From: Pristionchus mayeri
Taxonomy: Eukaryota > Nematoda > Chromadorea > Rhabditida > Neodiplogasteridae
Assembly (NCBI GenBank): GCA_036245805.1
Contig: BTRK01000004.1
Span: forward strand, 46,440,690-46,504,689
Reading direction: 5' to 3'
Length of the DNA stretch: 64,000 nucleotides
The notes under the pieces were generated by a model. It made no database searches. It had not been told where the DNA came from and saw only the letters and a list, made by a program, of their open reading frames with translations. A program made the translations under genes and the position numbers. Positions within the stretch are counted from its first letter, which is position 1. Each line of letters starts with the position of its first letter. Positions 12,201-20,600 of the stretch are shown one piece after another.

Positions 12201-15200
12201 ATAATCTAGGCACAATCTAATCTAACCGTCTTTCTTCTTTACGAGTACCACAGGACTCGACCATGGGCTGGTAGAAGGGCGAATTATTCCTGTATCTTCC
12301 ATGTTATTGAGCAACTTCTGTAGATGGTCTCTCAGAGTGAATGGTACTGGCCGAGCTTTCTGCTTGATTGGCTTATTGTCACCAGTATTGATTGTATGTT
12401 CCACTACTGTTGATTTACCAAGCTCATCATCATTTAGAGCAAAAACGTCCTCGAATCTAGTGACCAATTCTGTCATTGGGGAAGACAATTCCTCTCCCTT
12501 CTCCTCTTTGAGGTGTTTCAGAATCTCGAACATTCTCTCATCGTTTGACATTTCCCTCTTATCCATAGAAACATACTCGACTCTTCCTTCTATCACATTG
12601 TCACCATCTTCCTTGATGTGCTCCATGTTCCATGTTCCAATCAGATCTCCCTTGAGAAATCGGTATGTTGTATCAGACATATTTGTGATAGGAATTTCAG
12701 TGTGTCCATTCTCATCCAGGATACACACTCCACTGTCGATTTCTTTCCGTAATGACCACATTATGCACTCCTTATTCACTGGCCCCTCCACAGTTATCAA
12801 TGAAGTCTGACCAGGATAGGCAGAAAGAGGCTTCACTACTGTAGCCATAGCAGTTCTGTTCTCATCCTTCTCCTCTCTCTTCTCCATCGAATCATTTCCC
12901 ACAGTTATCCTCACATTCAGCGTCTTAAACGCATTCACTCCTAACAAGATTTCGTCCTGATCACAATCAGTGATATAGAATCCGACTTGCTTATCATCGC
13001 TATCTCCATTCAGTCGTATATCTAATGCTGCCTTGCCAGCCAATCTCATCACTGTCTTTGAGGCACCCATTATTCTCAGATTTGTCTCCGGCATCTCTAC
13101 TCTCGTATCCATGAAATCATTCCAATCTGATCCATTTGATTTCAGTATTTGGCATAAGATCCGTTTCGGTATTAGAGAAACTTGTGCACCCGAGTCGACC
13201 AGCACTCGCTGCGTCACTCCTTCGACTCTCATCTCAGTGTGTAATCTGTTACCCACATATGTCACTGATTCGATTTCTGATGCATTATCTTTGACCCATA
13301 TCCCATCCTTCTCTGTTGCTGGTTCCTCATCCTTCATTTGAACCTCACTGGCTCGGGCATCGTTATTGAACGGTTTCTTGGGAGGACCATCATTCTTTCC
13401 AGATTGGTTCTTCTGAAGAAAAGATCGATCATTGTTAAACTGGTATCCTCCTCCATTCCCATTTCCATTATTCGATCCACCATTGAATTTGTATCCATTT
13501 CCATTATTTCGATTCCAGCTTCCACTCTGAGGCTTCTCATTGTTACCATGTTTGGTATTGTCATGTGAGAATTGCTTATTGAACTGAGTAGTGGTAGGAG
13601 TGAATGTTTTTCCGTACCATTGACTCGAATTTGCATGAGGAAGCTTCGCAGGACCATTCTTGCAGAAGCGTTGAATGTGACCAGTTCGATCACAACTGAA
13701 GCAGACTAAATCGTCTCGCTTGGAAGAGGAAGCTTTCTCTTTCTCTTTCTCCTTCTTTTTGGTACTCTCAATAAATTCAGCTTTCTGGGCAGCATGTTTC
13801 ATGTGCTCAAAAGTAGCTCCTTCCATATAGTAAGCCTCCACTATCTTATCGTACTCGGGTCTTCCCCTCATCGCCTTCATGAAACAGTCCCTCATGTACT
13901 GATCTTTGACTGAACCAGTCATGTACGAAAGACCTCTGCCCACTAGCTGTTCAATTTCTCGGCAGATATGAATCACTTCTCCCTTTCCAGAGAGTTCATC
14001 CAGCTTCTGCTGAGCTTTCTGTTTCGTTAGCTCTGCATTCCTATCTAGAGCCCTCTTCATCTCCTGTACTATCTTTGCCACATCACTTCCCTTTCTCACA
14101 TCTTCTGGGATAGAACGGAAAACCTTCATGGGGTGAGAATCATTATCCCCCAGGGACTGGCCAAGCATGATTACTTTATCTCTCTCTGACTGTCCTCTAT
14201 GCTTCAGTTCGAATCGCTCCATGAATTCATCAAACTTTTCAGTCTTGTAGTCGAATGGTTTGATTTGGATGAAAGCGCTTCCCAGTTGAGCCAGCAATTG
14301 GTTTACAGGGTTCCCATTATCGGATTGTTGATGTTGTTGCTTATTCATTTGACCCGTCAACTCATCATTATTGAAGTCATCAGTCAATGAAAAGCTTCTC
14401 TCACTTGGGACACTTCTCAGTCTGTCCATCGGCCAGTGAGGCTGAAGACTCGGAGGAGTCGGTGGTCTCATCGAGTCTTCCGCTATTCGTCGTTCTTCCA
14501 ACGAGTGCTGAGAGTAGCCATTATTTCTCTCATTCCTTGCTCTGTTCACAACTGGCGGATTCATTTGACGGAGGAATTGATGCTGACCTTCCTTCTGCTC
14601 CTTGAGCTGCTGTTCGAACTGTCTCTGTTGGGCGGCCATTCTCTCCTCCCATTCCTCTTTCATTCTCGCCATCTCCGTCATTACGTTAATCGAGAGATTC
14701 TTGTACTTGTCAGCTTCACTCTGCAAGTGCCGAATTTGGTTGTGAATCTCAGTTCTATCCTCAATCTCGAGAGTGGACATTATCCCTTCCATCTCTCTCA
14801 TCGCATTCTCTTTCAATCTCATTTCGGAAGTGCATTTCATTCTGAGTTCCTCTCTCAGACATCTCACTTCATCCACACTCTCATCCTTTTCTCTCGATAT
14901 ATCATCCAACTCATTCTCAATTATCCGTATGATCTGATCTCTCTCTTCCTCACAGATAACTCTCAAGTCATCTATCACTTCCTCTCGAGTACTGACTTTG
15001 TCCAGAGTGGATAGGCAATCTACCATCTTTCCACTCAATTTGAACATCTCTTTGGTCACTCTCTCTCTCTCCAATGTACCTCAGTTTGAGTGATTTCCAT
15101 CTGTTCATGTCCATTGATGCTCAGTCCATTAGCTTGAGATTGGAGTTGCTCCACAGATCGATCCGAGGGCTGTGTCTGATCGATAGCAGACGGTTCCACT

Positions 15201-16751
15201 GGCTCGATGGGAGACATCTTCAAAGGGATAGCATGAGCTGATTTCACTTCATTCATCGTCTTATTGAATCGTATCTCTAGCTCATTCCTTTCTCTAATCT
15301 CCATCTGTCTCCTCTCCCCCGCATTCATGCCACTACTCTGCCCATGCGCTTCTGGCTTCTTTCTCACTGTGACATTGGGGTGTTCATAGGAAGGAACAGT
15401 ATCACCCATCTGGAGCGTGTATCCATGTCTGGAACCATGGTAGCTCATGGGATATTCTCTAGCCACAGTCATTCCCTTCCTCTCAATATCCTCTCTCTTC
15501 AGGTTTCTCCCCCATGAGGGTTCGAACTGGCTCCAGTCACGCTTGTCAGTGTGCTGGGGTGAGATGGTACTGGTGGTGCTCTCATCACCGAACACTTCCT
15601 CCTGGTTCCTTCGAGTGAAAGTCAGGGGCACTCTCTTGCTCGTTGAGGGATAGTGACCCTGCGTATGCCCGCCAAGTCCTTCCTCTCTCATCATTGAGTG
15701 TGGGTAGAGTGAATTCATTAGGGGATAGTGACCCTGCGTATGCCCGCCAAGTCCTTCCTCTCTCATCATTGACTGTGGGTAGAGTGAATTCATGAGGGGA
15801 TAGTGACCCTGCGTATGCCCGCCAAGTCCTTCCTCTCTCATCATTGAGTGTGGGTAGAGTGAATTCATTAGGGGATAGTGACCCTGCGTATGCCCGCCAA
15901 GCCTCTCATCTCCCATATCTGACAGTAGGTAGGGTGCTCTCTCTCCCCTCCTCTCTCTGTCCATTTCCTGGTGGAGTCTCTTATTGATATTAGATGGGAA
16001 TTGCGCACCCTGTGGATACCCACCAAGTCGCTCCCTCTCCTCCTGGCTCATCAGATAACCCTGCGGATGCCCGCCAAGCTGATCATTTGAGTTCCAGTTC
16101 AGACCGTGAGCACCCTGCGGTTGCCCGCCAAGCGCCACGTCATCTCTCTGTATGTCCTGCGGAAAACCGCCAAGCATCAGAATCCTCACTGCGTCCAGAG
16201 GTGGGACGGAGACTTGCGCAACCGGATTCGGCCCCCAAGTTAGCTTCAGATAGTACCAGGGCCAACTGATTCTATGCGCTACCGTACTCCTGAGACCCCT
16301 TATGGCCCACTTCCCACGTATACAGTGTGATAGGAACGAGTAAGGAATTGACAAAAAGAATAACTTTATAAAACACCGACCTTATTCCCGGTGAAGACAC
16401 GAGAGAATACAAAGGAAGACGAACCACACGACACGTGTGACGAAACGAGAGAAGACTAGTTAAACTTTGCATACAACGAAGAGAGGGGCGAGGGTGAAAG
16501 ACATGTCATATGTAAAGATGGTCCTATCAAACTATGAGGCAAGGTGAAACTACAAAATAGATGAAGAGCATTGTAATTACCATAGATGAATAGAAGAGAG
16601 GGGAAGAAAGATTAGATGTCGATATGGTTGGGGATGTAGTACAGTATCTAACTTCCCCCCTCCCCGATGTGTTGAATCGTTGCGAAGTGACCTCGATTAG
16701 CTAACCCTAGTGTGCATGGTATCAGAAATTGTTATTGCGAGTGTGAATTGT

Positions 16752-16830
<79 letters not shown>

Positions 16831-17307
16831 TATTTCGTACGAAATAACGTGAGATAACATTTAAAATAGAACAGGAAAATTCATGACGATGAGAATCAAT
16901 AGTTAATGACTGGATTAATGGGTCATGAAGTCAGGAGGATCTACTCAGGGGAACTGGTTTCATTCTCGGTATTTACTAAAAGCCTTGCCGCTCTTGGAAA
17001 GAAGCTATTGTGTCTGTAGTTATGATTCGAACCAGGGTTGTTGAAGTTCATGCCGTTTCGCGTGTGGTAAATTTTGAAATAATGTTGTTTTCGGTTGGAT
17101 ATACTATATTTGCCTCGGATGAGATTTGTGGCTACTCTAACATCAATCGTTATTGCGTTTTTGGATCAAAGAAGTGTAGTCCCAACTTTGAATTACTTTG
17201 AAAAAAATTCGGGCTGGTACACTACTAATTCTTTAATTCAGGCAATCTTCGCCCCACACGATAATAATATGCCCAAGTGCGTGAACAAGAGGGAATTCCT
17301 TGACTGA
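3253..17307 (+). CDS. Second tandem paralogue: Pro/Tyr-repeat protein with LOTUS-like C-terminus
   Basis: Unnamed. Exons: 3253-3772, 4002-4117, 4342-4417, 7524-7625, 7881-7970, 17242-17307 (stop TGA). Phases close across exons 2-6. The start is the ATG after TTTTTTTAG, matching the start of the next paralogue (MS.Y.DPN). Exon 1 encodes ~16 repeats of APPTGY type. Exon 2 has a His/Pro stretch, a short Arg/Ser segment and SPDYWAMADEH, identical in type to the next gene. Exons 3-5 carry the shared block (MILSVL, LLHSYD, LGYR, WLNFLREMRDDGLL). The frame of exon 1 ends at 3750 unless the reading shifts near 3695-3705; only the shifted frame runs to the GTGAGT donor at 3773, so the gene may be damaged or mis-sequenced there. 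Intron 3 holds an RTE LINE, and intron 5 holds the 8.5-kb LTR retrotransposon. About 320 residues. A role in RNA or germ-granule biology would be speculation. Confidence 0.65.
3400..3700 (+). repeat. In-frame 21-24-base minisatellite coding for YxAPPTGY units
   Basis: Units such as 'acggctccgcccactggct' are repeated with drift in the 5' part and near identity in the last four (3613-3690), a sign of recent local expansion. The array is open on both strands in several frames, which makes many false reading frames. The last unit has 4 extra bases, so the frame shifts. Confidence 0.8.
3786..3881. repeat. Palindromic MITE, GGCACTAGGTCGGATG family
   Basis: Ends GCACTAGGTCGGATGGGAAC and its complement ending CCGACCTAGTGCC, centre TTTGATATATCATATATCAAA. 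It lies in intron 1 of the second paralogue. Confidence 0.88.
4254..4334. repeat. Palindromic MITE, GGCACTAGGTCGGATG family
   Basis: Compact copy: the central GATATAT is missing and the arms meet at CGCCTTAAAGGCGGCATGAC. Its right end lies 7 bases upstream of the acceptor of the exon at 4342. Confidence 0.85.
4540..7455 (+). mobile_element. RTE-type LINE, nearly full ORF2, inserted in intron 3 of the second paralogue
   Basis: The endonuclease/reverse-transcriptase frame is followed by a (TAAA)n-like tail at 7427-7450, typical of RTE elements. Both ends are approximate because no target duplication was identified. GC content is clearly higher than in the surrounding intron. It is on the same strand as the host gene. 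Confidence 0.75.
4651..7408 (+). pseudogene. RTE LINE ORF2 (APE endonuclease + reverse transcriptase), frameshifted twice
   Basis: Part 1 (4651-5343 frame) starts MGRHLYIGSINARTL and carries the endonuclease with DIIAVQESRI and GDFNC. Part 2 (to 7283) continues with SPNGSTLSQIDFI and SDHRLVR (endonuclease end), then the RT with FTKAFDTVEW, GVRQADTLSPRL and the catalytic YADD (6678-6689). Part 3 (7223-7408) has the RTE C-terminal motif HPKTRWRDDLR. The frame jumps at about 5222-5235 and about 7245. The catalytic RT motif is intact, and GVRQG of the family is GVRQA here. It is homologous to the LINE at 38.9 kb but clearly diverged from it. Not functional as read. Confidence 0.8.
7456..7523. other. 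Residual intron between LINE and exon 4
   Basis: Short intronic stretch ending in the acceptor TTGACAG before the exon at 7524. Nothing else is seen. Confidence 0.4.
8004..8021 (+). repeat. Interstitial nematode telomere-type repeat, (TTAGGC)3
   Basis: Three perfect TTAGGC units plus partial units nearby (7988-7995). TTAGGC is the telomere unit of most nematodes. It lies ~33 bases after the exon 5 donor and ~90 bases before the LTR element. Confidence 0.7.
8114..8528 (-). repeat. 3' LTR of the Ty3/mdg4-type element
   Basis: 415 bases, near identical to 16238-16653, ends AGTTAG/CTAACT. On the minus strand it contains the same ATG (complement of 8228-8230) that starts gag in the 5' LTR. Here that frame runs out into host intron after ~40 codons. 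Confidence 0.9.
8602..15080 (-). pseudogene. Ty3/mdg4 gag(NC)-pol polyprotein frame, three stops and one frameshift
   Basis: Read from 15080 down. The N-terminal third is coiled-coil rich. Then follow a zinc knuckle CFSCDRTGHIQRFC, an aspartic protease VDSGAQ with ILLG, and the RT with LDLKSGFWQ and catalytic YIDD. RNase H follows (TDACKEG, TDHQPL), then the integrase zinc motif (HEG..GGH..CKTC), a D,D-35-E type core (VGIDLCD, LSDQGKEF, NGVTERMHR) and a GPY module. A ~330-residue C-terminal region without a known match ends in an RGG-rich tail (stop at 8604-8602). Breaks: stops at 12224-12222 (start of RT), 11402-11400 (RNase H) and 8763-8761 (before the tail), and a frame change near 10720 in the integrase zinc domain. 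Each stop is one base from a sense codon, so the damage looks recent. Confidence 0.88.
15056..16354 (-). CDS. Ty3/mdg4 gag-like ORF1, starting inside the 5' LTR
   Basis: 432 codons, open. The first ~39 codons lie within the 5' LTR, the frame passes through the primer-binding site, and the rest is gag-like low-complexity sequence with eight LGGxxQ motifs and four 25-residue tandem repeats. A later in-frame ATG just downstream of the primer site gives a conventional alternative start. It overlaps the next frame by ~25 bases (15056-15080), and the next frame is -1 relative to it, across a GGAGAGAGAGAG run. That fits either -1 frameshifting or a simple indel. No capsid motif is recognised by eye, so the gag assignment rests on position. 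Confidence 0.65.
   Translation of the reverse strand: MSIPYSFLSHCIRGKWAIRGLRSTVAHRISWPWYYLKLTWGPNPVAQVSVPPLDAVRILMLGGFPQDIQRDDVALGGQPQGAHGLNWNSNDQLGGHPQGYLMSQEERERLGGYPQGAQFPSNINKRLHQEMDRERRGERAPYLLSDMGDERLGGHTQGHYPLMNSLYPHSMMREEGLGGHTQGHYPLMNSLYPQSMMREEGLGGHTQGHYPLMNSLYPHSMMREEGLGGHTQGHYPSTSKRVPLTFTRRNQEEVFGDESTTSTISPQHTDKRDWSQFEPSWGRNLKREDIERKGMTVAREYPMSYHGSRHGYTLQMGDTVPSYEHPNVTVRKKPEAHGQSSGMNAGERRQMEIRERNELEIRFNKTMNEVKSAHAIPLKMSPIEPVEPSAIDQTQPSDRSVEQLQSQANGLSINGHEQMEITQTEVHWRERE
15646..15923 (-). repeat. 75-base tandem repeat in gag
   Basis: Copies begin at 15646, 15721 and 15796, with a partial copy at 15871, and are almost identical. Each codes for 25 residues containing LGGHTQGHYP. A looser LGGxPQG motif recurs upstream in the protein (15980-16190). 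Confidence 0.85.
16222..16237 (-). promoter_or_regulatory. Primer-binding site, tRNA-Pro type
   Basis: Directly next to the 5' LTR the minus strand reads TGGGGGCCGAATCCGG. TGG pairs with CCA, and GGGCCGAA matches the complement of a nematode tRNA-Pro acceptor end (GGCCGAA / TTCGGCC, discriminator C) as I recall it. Spacing to the LTR is zero. Confidence 0.65.
16238..16653 (-). repeat. 5' LTR of the Ty3/mdg4-type element
   Basis: 416 bases, ends AGTTAG/CTAACT, followed by TCCC that matches the base run before 8114. It contains the likely gag start codon at 16354-16352 on the minus strand. Confidence 0.9.
16759..16828. repeat. (AT)n microsatellite
   Basis: About 35 uninterrupted AT dinucleotides in the intron, ~100 bases beyond the LTR element. 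Confidence 0.95.
16829..17241. other. Rest of the large intron before the last exon
   Basis: No gene or repeat recognised. It ends in the acceptor TTTAATTCAG before the exon at 17242. Confidence 0.4.
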
Positions 17308-17647
17308 ATGACCTACCATATTAATCGATAGAATGAGTTTCTAATCGATTACTTCGTTTTTTGCTATACCCTGTGTTTACTTGCTTACCTGTTGTTGATT
17401 ACTTGCTCTAAGTTAATTTCATCCCTTGTTACTATTTATGTTTTGTTGATAACCGGCCCTTAACCAGAAGCAAATTTCAATATTAATTCCTACCATATTT
17501 CCATGGTTTTGTTCTTTAGAACTTGTACATACAGTTAACAAGATAAATTTGCTAGACGCAGCGCAGTTTCAAGTTTAAATCATCAGTTATATTCTGATTT
17601 ATATCTCTGATGTGATCACTACGATAATCTAAAATAATTTTTCAGGA
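17308..17647. other. Intergenic gap between second and third paralogue
   Basis: No gene seen. It resembles the 2884-3252 gap in layout (Tyr/Cys-poor, AT-rich, 'accatatttccatggtt' shared with 3101-3119) and ends in TTTTTCAG before ATG. The tandem duplication therefore included the upstream region. Confidence 0.5.
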
Positions 17648-20600
17648 ATGTCAGCTTATCCCGATCCCAACATGTCCATCTACCATCCCTACCCTCCTCC
17701 CCTCATCCCGGGTGCGTACCCACTTCCGCCGCCCCATGGCTACCCAGGCTACCCGTACCCTGGCCCCTACCCGGCTCCGGCCTTCGGGTACCCACCACCA
17801 GCCCATGGTGCTGGGTACGCCCATCCTGCCCATCCACTCGGCCCTCCCGCTCCTTCAAGAAGACGAGAGCGATCGAAGCAGCGCACCTACGAGGACGATG
17901 AGAGGGGAAGATCGAGATCGTACTCGCCAATCGATAATCGCCGATCAAATCGCAGGGATAAGGAACGCGATGAGGTATACTGTATACCGTATACACGGCA
18001 TTCGAGTTACAGGCGGATGAGAGACGAGAGGACAAATTTGGTGTTCCGCGCGTTACGGAAATTATTCTCGCCTCTGAGCGAACGTAATGTACTCGGGAGC
18101 CGCGTCGCGTCCGTCGCCTCTTTTAAATATAAAGTTCCGCGTGCACATAGCACATTGCTCGCCAGTTATTTGAATTATAGAATAGATGGAATGGTGCCAA
18201 CGAAGCGTCATGCGTATTAGACATGCAGAATACAGAATAGCGACTACTTATCAGGAGGCACTAGGTCAAATGAGAGCCATGACGCTATAGCCCATCCGAC
18301 CTAGTGCCTTATCAGGATCGCCCCAGACGCCGCGAGCGGTCGAAGCAGCGCAGCTACGAGGACGATGAGAGGGGAAGGTCGTACTCGCCGATCGGCAATC
18401 GGCGATCATCTCGTAAGGAGAAGGAACACGATGAGGTATGGGTGAATTGAGTAATCATCTGACTCTCTCTCATTCACATACTCTCTCGCATTCTCTAACC
18501 TACGAGAGAGTATCGAAAACGAAGAAAGTCAGACGGAATGCGGAGAGGGAGAGAAAAGACTCTCGACTTTGCGGAATTATGCCAAAAAAAATCCGCAATT
18601 AAATACGATACAGCAGCGTACTGAATTCTTATCCCCGATTCAGGAAATGCCGAATAACTATCCCTGATTCAGGAACCTCCTAGACGTCTCGAGCGATCGA
18701 AGCAGCGCAGTCATGAGGACGTCTACTTCTCTGCTTCTGATGGCAAGGAAAGGGATGGGAGTGAGGTAAGATGGTGAATTTATACGCTCATTAAATTTCC
18801 GAACGAGGACGAAAAAAAGACCCCCTATTTTAAGACCCCCTAAAAAATCAATAATAGTCTCAAGGGAAAGCCGGAAATGATCAGCGTAATCTCTCTCACT
18901 TTTGCATACTCTCTCGTACACGCGACGAGATCAGGGTCAGATCAGGGTTTCGTCCTCGTCCGGTAACTTTAAAACATAAAAATCGCTCTTCATCTATTGC
19001 GAAACATGATATAGTTGAGAATTATAATCCCTTCACTTTTAGAATGGTGAGCGCTCTTCCCGTGCCGCCCTGCGAACCATGCCCACTCACTACAGGGGCA
19101 ATCGCCGCGACTCGTCGCCGATCCCGAGAGGATTCAGGTACGGTAGCGGACGGCGTACGGTATCTGCTTGGCAGAATGCCAGAGCTATTCGCGCCGAGAG
19201 CAAGATAGCACGTGAGAGGATTTGTGTTTCTTGCGTAATTAGAGAGTATAATTCCAAATAAGCGAATTTTAACGTCGAATTTTTCCGCCGCGTTTTCTGC
19301 TGTTTCCCAATTGGGTTATTTGCTACTAGTGCCATTTCGTACAAGCTTGGGCTTGGGCTTAGCACGGAATTAGCTTTAGCCTAAGCCAAATACCATGTCA
19401 GGAGGTCGGAGTTGCTGAACAGGGATGCCTCGCGTGACGGGTCGCCCATCCCGAGGGGATTCAGAAGGATGGACGAGGAGCAGAAGCATGGCAGGTAACC
19501 ATTTGCATATTCGGCAAGAGTCCCAAGTCCCTGGAAGAGTCCCAAGTCCCGCCCTTTCCACCCTTTCTCAATGTATTGCAAGTTATAGTATACATATTTA
19601 GAACATTTTACTAGGGGAGTCAGGAGGATGGTTGTTCTTTTTTCGAAAGAAATAACTTAAATATTTTTCAACCCGTATAGGGACGGCAAAACATTTCTGG
19701 AGGCATGGGGAATTGAACCCCAGCCCTCTCGCATGCTAAGCGAGCGCTCTACCACTCAGCTATGCCCCCGTGATGGTGGCGTTGAGTGGATGAAGAATAT
19801 CCCGGCTGATTGCATGTATTGAAGATGCGCTTGATAAATCTGAATGTGAAATGAGAAAGGAGAAACATCTCCAGAAATTTAATACAGAATTCAAATTTAT
19901 AAAAACATATCAGGACTGAACGTCCGCCTACGTCGCCCTCCTCGGATGAGCAGCGCCTCTATCGGTGAGTGGTGTGCGTTAGGGTTGGCTATTCGGAGCG
20001 GAATTGCGATATTGCAATAACTCCCCTCGCATATTCCGAAATTTGAGGAGGGAGAGGATTGCGAGATCGAAATTCGGCTCCGAATAGCCAGCCCTAGTGA
20101 TTGTGAAGCAGGCTCTAGGCCGGCTGAGAACAATGACGTCATGCCGCCTTTTATATACCAAAACGTTGCCACGTTTGACGTCATAATTCTCATCCAGCCT
20201 AGGGCCTCGGTGAGTGATGAGAGAAAGGAGGTATTGAGCCATTTTGAACGGTTCGTTTGAAAAAATAGATATTCAACCGGAAAAAACGACTGTTGTTCCA
20301 ATGAAACATTGAGCCTTTTTAAACTTCTTAGGGGAATTATTTTCCCGAATCAATTAAATCCACGATATCAATGACAAAACATTGTACCATTTCTCCATTG
20401 TAGGCTGTCTCTTCTTGACAGATCTTCGGAGAGTCCTCCGAGGGAGCGAAGAAAGGAGAGGAGACAGCAGGGCGAGAGCAGCCGAGAGGAACAGGTGAGG
20501 GGCAGAGGGGACGATAAGAAGTCGCTAGGTCAGATGAGAACTATGACGTCATGTCTTTGATATATCACCTGCGGCATAACGCATTGTTTTGATTCGGCAT

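Larger units (their letters stand above)
8114..16653 (-). mobile_element. Complete, degenerate Ty3/mdg4-type LTR retrotransposon with TCCC target duplication
   Basis: Two ~415-base LTRs (8114-8528, 16238-16653) flank gag and pol in the order gag, protease, RT, RNase H, integrase on the minus strand, which defines Ty3/mdg4. LTR termini are AGTTAG...CTAACT, the AGT..ACT type known from insect gypsy relatives and unlike the usual TG..CA. The flanks are TCCC (8110-8113) and TCCC (16654-16657), a 4-bp target duplication. The LTRs differ mostly in one cluster (8275-8335 against 16398-16460), so insertion is fairly young, yet pol has three in-frame stops and one frameshift. It sits in intron 5 of the second paralogue, antisense to it. 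Confidence 0.9.

Noticed and set aside
8761..15014. Many + strand frames of 60-190 codons within the LTR retrotransposon
   Set aside because: All lie opposite the gag/pol frames and have no recognisable domains.
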